Assembly: GCA_965367015.1 (NCBI GenBank)
Contig: CBDUGY010000121.1
Span: forward strand, 1 to 8,635
Length of the DNA: 8,635 nucleotides
DNA from: CAXBES01 sp965367015
Lineage (GTDB): Bacteria; Bacteroidota; Bacteroidia; Flavobacteriales; Flavobacteriaceae
Direction of reading: 5' to 3'
The notes beneath the pieces were generated by a model. The model was not told the DNA's origin. It saw nothing but the letters and a program-made list of their open reading frames with translations, and searched no databases. A program made the position numbers and the translations under genes. Shown one piece after another: positions 1 to 6,115 of this stretch (position 1 is the first letter of the stretch; each line of letters opens with the position of its first letter).

Positions 1-631
1 ATTTGCCTTTCCCAATAGGTTGAAAGCAACAATCCAGGTGTAAAGCGTTATCACGGGCAACTGTATTCGACTTTCGAAGATTAAAACTCTTTACCTTCTT
101 GTTAGGAAATAACTCCTGAAGTGCACGTACCGCCTGCATATTGGTGCGCGCAGTAATATACTCTGAATAGTCGGCACCTCTATAGGTTCCTACAAAAATA
201 TACTCTCCCCAAGGCATCACATCTCCCCCTTCTATATGTGCATGTTCCGGGAGTCGAATTCTCTTTTCCTTGGGTACTTGCGACCAAACTTCTTCAATTG
301 CATCGATCTCACGTTCCCGATCGGGTAAAATATTAGAAATAATCATTTTATCTTCAACGACAAAAGCAATATCGCGTGCAAATATCTGATTGTAATCCGG
401 GATAGAATGCGGACGGTAGACTTTAACATCATACTTCTTAAAAACATCGGCCACGGCCTCCATTTCCTTCACCATATCTTCATCCTTAGGATAGGTACCT
501 GCTTTAATGTGTTCTGCCGACTTAGGGTCGTATGCATCCTCTAATTTAGGTATGGGGCCATTACTATCAGCTCTGCCAAGAACGACAGCTCTGAGTCTTG
601 AAATTTCATCGGTAATATGCAAGTTTATCAT
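1..631 (-). CDS. Guanidino-modifying enzyme (arginine deiminase / amidinotransferase fold), 3' end cut by window edge
   Basis: The first 210 codons of an open frame starting at an ATG at 631 run off the left edge; relatives are about 300 residues, so roughly the last third is missing. The visible part carries the pentein-fold landmarks of enzymes acting on the guanidinium of arginine-like substrates: an Asp in FARDIAFV (D87), EGGDV (E134, D137) and NALHLD (H198, D200). The Cys nucleophile expected near the C terminus lies outside the window. The H-x-D pair resembles arginine deiminases and amidinotransferases more than classical dimethylarginine hydrolases, although automated annotation often uses the latter name for flavobacterial relatives. 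There is no signal peptide, so it is probably cytoplasmic. It begins 15 nt after the proC stop and likely shares its transcript. Its leader has no Shine-Dalgarno. The superfamily call is firm; the substrate is unknown. Confidence 0.82.
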   Translation of the reverse strand, partial: MINLHITDEISRLRAVVLGRADSNGPIPKLEDAYDPKSAEHIKAGTYPKDEDMVKEMEAVADVFKKYDVKVYRPHSIPDYNQIFARDIAFVVEDKMIISNILPDREREIDAIEEVWSQVPKEKRIRLPEHAHIEGGDVMPWGEYIFVGTYRGADYSEYITARTNMQAVRALQELFPNKKVKSFNLRKSNTVARDNALHLDCCFQPIGKGK

Positions 632-646
632 AAAATTTCGAATTGT

Positions 647-1444
647 TTATTTTTCAATCTTTTCATAAGAAGTAACAATACCTTTTATCAGGGCTGAGCT
701 AAAGCCATTGTGCTCCATTTCGTTAAGTCCGGCTATAGTACATCCTTTAGGAGTTGTTACCTTATCAATTTCAAATTCAGGATGATTTTCATTCTGAATT
801 AATAGTTGGGCAGCTCCCTTTACTGTTTGTGTTACTATATCGTTCGCCGTTTTGGCATCGAAACCAATTTGGATGCCTCCCTGGATCATTCCTCGAATGA
901 AACGTAATACATAAGCTACTCCGCAGGCTCCTAATACTGTCGCCGAATCCATTAAACTCTCATCAATCTCAATGGTTTTTCCAATAGTGTTAAAGCAACT
1001 TTTAACCGTTTCTGCGTCATCTTTATTTTCAGAATTAGAACAAATACATGTCATTGATTCTCCTACATCGGCCGCCGTATTTGGCATTGCCCGATAAATA
1101 GGTATTTCACTGCCAATGGTGGTTTGTATCTCTGCAATGGATACTCCCGTTGCCAAGGATATCAGAATGTGTTTTTTAGGAATAAAGTGATTTTTCAACG
1201 CTTCTAACACTTCTAAAATCATATACGGTTTCAGGGCTACAATGATAATTTCTGAAGAATCAATAGCCGTGGCGTTATCGGAAGTAATTTTCACACCGGT
1301 TTTCTGAAACTTTTCTAGACCTTTAGTATTCCTTCTTGTCGCGGTAAGGTTACTTGGATCAATACTATCTTTGGACAACAATCCATTAAGAATTGAAAGA
1401 CCAAGATTTCCACAACCTATTATTGCAATTTTTTTATTTTCCAT
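647..1444 (-). CDS. proC: Pyrroline-5-carboxylate reductase
   Basis: Reduces 1-pyrroline-5-carboxylate to L-proline with NAD(P)H, the last step of proline synthesis, in the cytoplasm. From the chosen ATG the protein has 265 residues, the usual size. It opens with a Rossmann nucleotide-binding motif, IAIIGCGNLG (residues 6-15), has the conserved AMPN (119-122), and ends with the family signature region VTTPKGCTIAGLNEME (229-244). The in-frame ATG 12 codons upstream is rejected because it lies inside the gltA terminator hairpin and upstream of the predicted transcription start; its extra residues (MLFFIFAFELRK) do not belong to the family. A purine run, AAGGAAG, abuts the chosen ATG with no spacing. 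The signature carries Lys and Cys where most homologues have Gly and Thr. The gene is followed closely by the guanidino-modifying enzyme, so a role in arginine-to-proline conversion is possible. Confidence 0.95.
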   Translation of the reverse strand: MENKKIAIIGCGNLGLSILNGLLSKDSIDPSNLTATRRNTKGLEKFQKTGVKITSDNATAIDSSEIIIVALKPYMILEVLEALKNHFIPKKHILISLATGVSIAEIQTTIGSEIPIYRAMPNTAADVGESMTCICSNSENKDDAETVKSCFNTIGKTIEIDESLMDSATVLGACGVAYVLRFIRGMIQGGIQIGFDAKTANDIVTQTVKGAAQLLIQNENHPEFEIDKVTTPKGCTIAGLNEMEHNGFSSALIKGIVTSYEKIEK

Positions 1445-1461
1445 CTTCCTTAGTTCAAAAG

Positions 1462-1469
1462 CAAATATA
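1462..1469 (-). promoter_or_regulatory. Promoter -7 element for proC, overlapping the gltA terminator
   Basis: The minus strand reads TATATTTG, an exact match to the Bacteroidota -7 consensus TAnnTTTG, ending 17 nt before the proC ATG. The start of transcription would fall near 1456, giving a leader of about a dozen bases. The element begins inside the T-run of the gltA terminator. The expected -33 TTG would fall in the terminator stem, and none is present at the right spacing, so the promoter rests on the -7 box alone. Confidence 0.55.
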
Positions 1470-1499
1470 AAAAAAAGCATCCGCCTGAGGCGGATGCTT
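1469..1499 (-). terminator. Rho-independent terminator of gltA
   Basis: On the minus strand AAGCATCCGCC, loop TCA, then GGCGGATGCTT form a perfect 11-bp GC-rich stem (1475-1485 with 1489-1499), followed by a run of eight T. It starts 21 nt after the gltA stop. This is a textbook intrinsic terminator and separates gltA from proC. Confidence 0.93.
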
Positions 1500-1520
1500 G
1501 AATATTCTTTAAACCGAGGG

Positions 1521-2807
1521 CTACCTGTTCTTGATAGCTTTAAATGGCCTCAATGTCTCACCAATATAAACTTGTCTTGGTCTTCCAATAGGTTCTTTTC
1601 GTAATCGCATCTCTTTCCATTGTGCGATCCAACCGGGCAAACGACCTAATGCGAACATAGGAGTAAACATTTCCACAGGAATTCCAAGTGATCGATAAAT
1701 AACCCCCGAGTAGAAGTCTACGTTCGGATATAATTTCCGATCCACGAAATATTTGTCTTCTAGTGCTTCTTTCTCAAGACCTTTGGCAATATCCAAAATT
1801 GGATCATCTACGCCCAAGTCGTCAAGCAATTCGTCTGCTGCCTTTTTAATAATCTTAGCGCGAGGATCAAAATTTTTGTAAACTCTATGCCCAAAGCCCA
1901 TTAATCTGAAAGGATCATTCTTATCTTTTGCCTTTGCCATAAACTTTTTAGTATCTCCACCATCTGCTTTTATCGCTTCCAACATTTCGATCACTGCTTG
2001 GTTGGCACCTCCATGAAGAGGTCCCCAAAGCGCATTAATTCCTGCCGAAATTGAAACAAACAAACCAGCATGAGAAGATCCTACAATACGAACAGTAGAA
2101 GTCGAACAATTTTGTTCGTGATCTGCATGCAATATCAATAACTTATCTAGGGCATCAACCACCACTTTATTTGATGTGTATTCCCCACTTGGCTTTTTAA
2201 ACATCATTTTCAGGAAGTTCTCTACATAGCCCAGGGAATCATCGCCGTAATCCAAAGGAAGACCAGCTCTTTTACGATACGCCCAAGCGGTAAGTACCGG
2301 AAACTTGGCCATAATTCGAACAATAGCATTGTACATTTCTTCCTCACTATCTACATTAACTGAAGTTGGGTTAAAAGCAACCAAAGCCGAAGTTAATGAT
2401 GACAAGACACCCATTGGATGAGCGGATTTTGGAAAACCATCCAGAATTTTCTTCACATCTTCATCTACATGCGACTGTGCCTTGATGTCTGCATCGAATT
2501 TCTCAAGCTCTGCTTTTGTTGGAAGTTCACCAAAAATAAGTAAGTACGCTACTTCAAGAAAATCGGCCTTTTCAGCTAATTCTTCGATCGCATATCCCCT
2601 ATATCGCAGAATACCTTCCTCTCCATTTAAAAAAGTTATGGCACTCTCGCATGAACCGGTATTCTTGTAGCCAGGATCAAGGGTTGTAACTCCATTCGTT
2701 ACGCCACGAAGTGTTTTAATATCAATGGCAACTTCATTTTCCGTTCCTTTGATTAAAGGAAACTCATATTTTTTACCATCTATCTCGAGTGTAGCAGTTT
2801 TTGACAT
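1521..2807 (-). CDS. gltA: Citrate synthase
   Basis: Condenses acetyl-CoA with oxaloacetate to citrate, the entry step of the TCA cycle, in the cytoplasm. At 428 residues it matches the length of the Gram-negative, E. coli-like (type II) form. Catalytic and substrate-binding landmarks are all visible: LILHADHEQNCSTSTVR (225-240), GPLHGGANQ with H265, MGFGHRVYKNFDPRA with H307, and PNVDFYSG with D364. These correspond to the catalytic His, His and Asp of E. coli GltA. The N-terminal beta-rich region typical of the hexameric type is present (residues 1-50). The ATG at 2807 directly precedes MSKTATLEIDGKKYEFP and has an AT-rich, Shine-Dalgarno-less leader. The gene stands as a single transcription unit between the eno terminator upstream and its own terminator downstream. 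Allosteric NADH inhibition is known for this type but cannot be read from the sequence. Confidence 0.97.
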   Translation of the reverse strand: MSKTATLEIDGKKYEFPLIKGTENEVAIDIKTLRGVTNGVTTLDPGYKNTGSCESAITFLNGEEGILRYRGYAIEELAEKADFLEVAYLLIFGELPTKAELEKFDADIKAQSHVDEDVKKILDGFPKSAHPMGVLSSLTSALVAFNPTSVNVDSEEEMYNAIVRIMAKFPVLTAWAYRKRAGLPLDYGDDSLGYVENFLKMMFKKPSGEYTSNKVVVDALDKLLILHADHEQNCSTSTVRIVGSSHAGLFVSISAGINALWGPLHGGANQAVIEMLEAIKADGGDTKKFMAKAKDKNDPFRLMGFGHRVYKNFDPRAKIIKKAADELLDDLGVDDPILDIAKGLEKEALEDKYFVDRKLYPNVDFYSGVIYRSLGIPVEMFTPMFALGRLPGWIAQWKEMRLRKEPIGRPRQVYIGETLRPFKAIKNR

Positions 2808-2843
2808 AAAATTATTCTGTTGATTTTTTAAAAATTCGAAATG

Positions 2844-2851
2844 CTAAGATA
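2844..2851 (-). promoter_or_regulatory. Candidate -7 promoter element for gltA
   Basis: The minus strand reads TATCTTAG, one mismatch from TAnnTTTG, 36 nt upstream of the gltA ATG. No clean -33 TTG sits 19-21 nt upstream; the closest triplet is TTC. It is the best candidate in the 171-nt eno-gltA spacer, and a promoter is expected here because the eno terminator precedes it. The stretch at 2895-2940 upstream is almost entirely A/T and could act as an UP-like element, though nothing specific is recognisable. Confidence 0.4.
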
Positions 2852-2940
2852 CGAAATCTCGGTCTATTATTGAAGTAAAGAGCCTGTAGTCAAGGTTAAA
2901 TAATCCTTAATTATATATTATTAGAGTTAATATTAATAGA

Positions 2941-2970
2941 AAAAGAAAAACCTCACGAAAATGTGAGGTT
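2941..2970 (-). terminator. Rho-independent terminator of the carA-eno unit
   Basis: On the minus strand AACCTCAC, loop ATTTTC, then GTGAGGTT form an 8-bp stem (2949-2956 with 2963-2970), followed by TTTTTCTTTT (the first two of these T also close the stem). It lies 8 nt after the eno stop codon. Confidence 0.88.
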
Positions 2971-2978
2971 AAATCTTA

Positions 2979-4271
2979 TTAGTTAGAAACTTTAAATGCT
3001 TTTTCTTTAGGATAATATGCCACCTCTCCAAGCTCTTCTTCAATTCGGAGTAATTGATTGTATTTTGCCATACGATCACTACGGGAAGCTGAACCAGTTT
3101 TTATTTGTCCACAGTTTAGAGCAACAGCCAGATCAGCAATGGTATTATCTTCAGTTTCACCGCTTCTGTGCGACATTACAGAAGTATAGCCTGCATTATG
3201 AGCCATATTCACAGCAGCGATAGTTTCGGTAAGTGTACCTATCTGATTTACTTTAATAAGAATAGAATTCGCGATATTTTCGGAGATTCCTCTTGAAAGT
3301 CTTTCAACATTTGTTACAAAGAGATCATCACCCACAAGTTGAACTTTATTCCCAATTTTCTCGGTAAGATATTTCCAACCTTCCCAGTCATTCTCATCCA
3401 TTCCATCTTCTATTGAGATTATTGGATATTTCGAAGATAATTCAGCTAGATAATCGGCTTGTTCTTTTGATGTTCTCACTTTACCGTTGTCGCCTTCAAA
3501 TTTTTTATAATCATATTTTCCGTCGATATAAAATTCGGCTGCAGCGCAATCGAGCGCTATCATAACCTCATCACCAAGTTTATAGCCTGCATTCGAAACT
3601 GCTTTAGCAATAGTATCTAATGCATCTTCTGTTCCCTTGAGAGTAGGCGCAAATCCACCTTCATCTCCAACCGCTGTACTCAATCCACGATCGTGTAAAA
3701 CTTTTTTAAGATTATGAAAAATCTCGGAACCCATTTTTAAAGCATGAGTAAAATTTTTCGCTTTTATGGGCATCACCATAAATTCTTGAAATGCGATGGG
3801 TGCATCACTATGTGAACCCCCGTTGATTATATTCATCATTGGAACAGGGAGTGTCTTTGCACTAACCCCACCAACATAACGATATAGGGACATCCCTAAT
3901 TCATTGGCTGCTGCTTTTGCCGCGGCAAGAGAAACACCCAATATAGCATTAGCTCCCAGCTTTGATTTGTTTGGTGTATGATCTAAATCGATCATGATTT
4001 TATCAATCAATGCCTGCTCAAACACAGAAACTCCTAAGAGTGTTCCCGCAATTTTTCCGTTCACATTTTCAACGGCTTTGAGCACACCTTTACCCATATA
4101 ATCGGTACCACCATCTCTAAGTTCAACAGCTTCATGTTCCCCTGTTGAAGCCCCTGAAGGAACTGCAGCGCGACCCATATAGCCATTCTCTGTGATAACA
4201 TCCACCTCAATAGTTGGGTTGCCCCTGGAATCAAAAATTTGTCTTGCGTGAATGTCTATTATAATACTCAT
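2979..4271 (-). CDS. eno: Enolase (phosphopyruvate hydratase)
   Basis: Interconverts 2-phosphoglycerate and phosphoenolpyruvate in glycolysis and gluconeogenesis; Mg-dependent and cytoplasmic. The protein is 430 residues, the bacterial norm. The N-terminal capping domain includes the mobile loop VPSGASTGEHEA (37-48). The barrel carries catalytic E204 in GDEGGFAP, metal ligands D241, E288 (SIEDGMDENDW) and D315 (GDDLFVTN), the catalytic base K340 in ILIKVNQIGTLTE, MSHRSGETED (366-375) and K391. The loop NGGSHSDAPIAFQEFM (150-165) is the form seen in Bacteroidota rather than the E. coli version. Its ATG overlaps the carA TGA in an ATGA, so it is almost certainly co-transcribed with carA and probably coupled to it in translation. 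No promoter was seen immediately upstream within carA. A hairpin terminator follows. Confidence 0.98.
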   Translation of the reverse strand: MSIIIDIHARQIFDSRGNPTIEVDVITENGYMGRAAVPSGASTGEHEAVELRDGGTDYMGKGVLKAVENVNGKIAGTLLGVSVFEQALIDKIMIDLDHTPNKSKLGANAILGVSLAAAKAAANELGMSLYRYVGGVSAKTLPVPMMNIINGGSHSDAPIAFQEFMVMPIKAKNFTHALKMGSEIFHNLKKVLHDRGLSTAVGDEGGFAPTLKGTEDALDTIAKAVSNAGYKLGDEVMIALDCAAAEFYIDGKYDYKKFEGDNGKVRTSKEQADYLAELSSKYPIISIEDGMDENDWEGWKYLTEKIGNKVQLVGDDLFVTNVERLSRGISENIANSILIKVNQIGTLTETIAAVNMAHNAGYTSVMSHRSGETEDNTIADLAVALNCGQIKTGSASRSDRMAKYNQLLRIEEELGEVAYYPKEKAFKVSN

Positions 4272-5389
4272 ACAGTTTGTAGTTTATGAGATTTAATTGA
4301 ATCTATGAATTGATCGAATAAATAAGATGCATCGTGTGGTCCCGGACTTGCTTCGGGGTGGTATTGCACTGAAAATACAGGTTTATTTTTCATGCGTAAG
4401 CCGGCCACGGTATGGTCGTTTAGATGTACATGAGTAATTTCAACCTCGCCATGGGCTTCCGTGGCTTCTCGGTTTACAGCAAATCCATGATTTTGGGAAG
4501 TTATTTCACCTTTACCTGTGAGTAGGTTTTTAATAGGATGATTGATACCTCTATGCCCATGATGCATTTTATAAGTAGGAATTCCGTTGGCTAGAGCAAT
4601 CACTTGGTGCCCTAAGCAAATCCCAAATAAAGGTTCACCTTTGTCTATAATTTTCTTAGCTGTTTGTATTGCTTCTGAAAGGGGTTCCGGATCACCGGGA
4701 CCATTAGACAGAAAGTAGCCGTCCGGATTAAAAGCTTCCATTTCTGTAAAAGTCGCATTGTATGGAAACACTTTAATATAGCAGTCTCTTTCAGCCAGAT
4801 TTCGCAAAATGTTTTTCTTAATCCCAATATCTAACGCTGAAACTTTATAAGTAGCGTTTTCATTTCCGAAGAAATACGGCTTTTTAGTTGATACCTTACT
4901 GGCAAGCTCTAATCCCTTCATTTCGGGAACCGCTGCCAATTGCTTTTTAAGAGATTCGATATTATCAACTTCAGTACTAATAACGGCATTCATTGCGCCG
5001 TTATCCCGAATATAATTAACGAGTGCACGTGTATCGACATCACTTATGGCTAAGACATTGTGTTTATCTAAAAAATTTTCCAACGAATCATCTGCAGCGG
5101 GACGAGATGTGTGGTAACTGAAATTTCTACAAATTAGTCCGGCAATCTTGATGCCATCCGATTCCACTTCGTCGGCATTCGTACCGTAATTCCCTATATG
5201 GGCATTTGTGGTCACCATTAATTGACCAAAGTAAGAGGGGTCAGTAAATATCTCTTGATAACCGGTCATTCCTGTATTAAAACATACTTCTCCGAAGGCG
5301 GAACCTTCTTTTCCTCCAACAACTTTTCCGTAGAAAATTGTACCGTCTGCTAATAAGATTAATGCTTTCTTTCTGGTTTGATACTTCAT
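4268..5389 (-). CDS. carA: Carbamoyl-phosphate synthase, small (glutaminase) subunit
   Basis: Hydrolyses glutamine and passes ammonia to the large subunit CarB, which makes carbamoyl phosphate for pyrimidine and arginine synthesis. The 373-residue protein has the CPSase small-subunit N-terminal domain, with NTGMTGYQEIFTDPSY (38-53), and a class I glutamine amidotransferase domain from about residue 185. The catalytic triad is visible: C258 in GICLGHQ, and H344 and E346 in QYHPEASPGPHD. SNGPGDPEP (228-236) is the usual oxyanion/loop motif. carB is not in the window. The ATG at 5389 lies about a dozen bases after the predicted transcription start and lacks a Shine-Dalgarno. The gene is the first of a two-gene unit with eno, which it overlaps by 4 nt. 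No pyrimidine- or arginine-responsive leader is recognisable; the leader is too short for an attenuator. Confidence 0.97.
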   Translation of the reverse strand: MKYQTRKKALILLADGTIFYGKVVGGKEGSAFGEVCFNTGMTGYQEIFTDPSYFGQLMVTTNAHIGNYGTNADEVESDGIKIAGLICRNFSYHTSRPAADDSLENFLDKHNVLAISDVDTRALVNYIRDNGAMNAVISTEVDNIESLKKQLAAVPEMKGLELASKVSTKKPYFFGNENATYKVSALDIGIKKNILRNLAERDCYIKVFPYNATFTEMEAFNPDGYFLSNGPGDPEPLSEAIQTAKKIIDKGEPLFGICLGHQVIALANGIPTYKMHHGHRGINHPIKNLLTGKGEITSQNHGFAVNREATEAHGEVEITHVHLNDHTVAGLRMKNKPVFSVQYHPEASPGPHDASYLFDQFIDSIKSHKLQTV

Positions 5390-5406
5390 AATGCTAAAAT
5401 GTTGTG

Positions 5407-5437
5407 CAAAAATACTTTAAATGAGGCAGGTTTACAA
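5407..5437 (-). promoter_or_regulatory. Promoter of carA-eno (Bacteroidota -33/-7 type)
   Basis: The minus strand has TTG at 5437-5435, exactly 20 nt, then TATTTTTG at 5414-5407. This matches the Bacteroidota housekeeping promoter pattern TTG-N19-21-TAnnTTTG in both boxes and spacing. Transcription would start near 5401, giving a leader of about 11-13 nt before the carA ATG. The rest of the spacer between this promoter and the rplQ terminator (5438-5509) holds nothing recognisable. Confidence 0.78.
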
Positions 5438-5509
5438 TTAAGCCTCTAGAACTTTTAAACAAAAATTAAAATGTTTTTAAGAACTCAAATTTCCCCTTGA
5501 TTTTTTCAT

Positions 5510-5543
5510 AAAAAAAAGGACAAACTTTTCAGCTTGTCCTTTT
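5510..5543 (-). terminator. Rho-independent terminator closing the ribosomal protein operon
   Basis: On the minus strand AAAAGGACAAGCT, loop GAAA, then AGTTTGTCCTTTT form a 13-bp stem with one G-U pair (5514-5526 with 5531-5543). The loop is a GNRA tetraloop. The descending arm runs into eight T (its last four close the stem). It begins 23 nt after the rplQ stop. The A-run at the base of the stem means it might also work weakly in the other direction, but no plus-strand gene approaches it. Confidence 0.92.
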
Positions 5544-5566
5544 CCAAAATATATGAATTAGAAAAT

Positions 5567-6043
5567 TTATTCTTCTTCTTTTGTCGCTTTAGTTTCTGCA
5601 ACGGGAGCGGCAGCAGGTTTCGATCCGCCACGACGACTACGACGTGTTGATTTCGTTTTCTTAGCTTTTCCTGCATTGTACAATTCGTTATAATCTACCA
5701 ATTCGATCATTGCCATATCTGCATTATCTCCTAAACGATTCCCAAGCTTAATGATACGTGTATATCCTCCCGGGCGATCTCCAACTTTAGTAGCAACATC
5801 TCTAAAAAGCTCGGTAACTGCATCTTTTTGACGCAATCTAGCCATTACGATACGACGGTTGTGTGTAGTATCTTCTTTAGATTTGGTGATCATTGGTTCT
5901 ACGAATTGCTTCAAAGCTTTTGCTTTAGCGACAGTAGTGTTAATTCTTTTATGTTCAATCAGGGAACAAGCCATATTAGCCAACATCGACTTTCTATGTG
6001 CTGTCTTTCTTCCTAAGTGATTTACTTTTTTTCCGTGTCTCAT
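5567..6043 (-). CDS. rplQ: 50S ribosomal protein L17 (bL17)
   Basis: Component of the large ribosomal subunit. The start MRHGKKVNHLGRKTAHRKSM is the family hallmark, and the conserved core continues through DRPGGYTRIIKLGNR (89-103) to about residue 121. At 158 residues it is longer than the E. coli protein (127). The extra part is a C-terminal tail: basic and Gly/Ser-rich (KAKKTKSTRRSRRGG, 127-141), then Ala/Pro-rich, then acidic, ending KEEE. Such low-complexity tails are common in L17 of Bacteroidota and probably lack fixed structure. The gene is last in the operon, 72 nt after rpoA, and is followed by a strong terminator. The spacer before it can form a hairpin. No Shine-Dalgarno is seen. 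Confidence 0.97.
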   Translation of the reverse strand: MRHGKKVNHLGRKTAHRKSMLANMACSLIEHKRINTTVAKAKALKQFVEPMITKSKEDTTHNRRIVMARLRQKDAVTELFRDVATKVGDRPGGYTRIIKLGNRLGDNADMAMIELVDYNELYNAGKAKKTKSTRRSRRGGSKPAAAPVAETKATKEEE

Positions 6044-6066
6044 GACATTTGTTTTTAATCATCATC

Positions 6067-6104
6067 TTGCTACCAAATCTCGACCTTTAGTGTCGGGAGA
6101 GCAA
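6067..6104 (-). other. Imperfect hairpin in the rpoA-rplQ spacer
   Basis: The minus-strand spacer can fold as TTGC, TCT, CC bulge, CGAC, loop ACTAAAG, GTCG, AGA, internal loop, GCAA. No T-run follows, so it is not an intrinsic terminator. It could tune rplQ expression or mark RNA processing. The pairing is broken by a bulge and an asymmetric internal loop, so a chance fold is possible. Confidence 0.35.
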
Positions 6105-6115
6105 AATATGATGTA

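Noticed and set aside
193..200. TAnnTTTG match on the minus strand inside the left-edge gene
   Set aside because: It is within coding sequence with no downstream gene start nearby in the window; a chance match is expected in AT-rich DNA.
1445..1480. Upstream extension of proC by 12 codons
   Set aside because: It would start inside the gltA terminator and upstream of the predicted transcription start, and the extra residues do not fit the family's N terminus.
1371..1604. Plus-strand open frame spanning the proC start and the gltA terminator
   Set aside because: It crosses a terminator and two real genes on the other strand and encodes no recognisable domain; an antisense shadow.
2531..2538. 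TAnnTTTG match on the minus strand inside gltA
   Set aside because: It lies about 275 nt into the gltA coding region with no internal start that would make sense; treated as chance.
2895..2940. Very AT-rich, partly self-complementary stretch between eno and gltA
   Set aside because: The possible pairings are short A-T matches expected from composition; no operator or RNA motif is recognisable.
4645..4827. Minus-strand 60-codon open frame inside carA
   Set aside because: It lies in another frame of a well-conserved gene and resembles no known protein.
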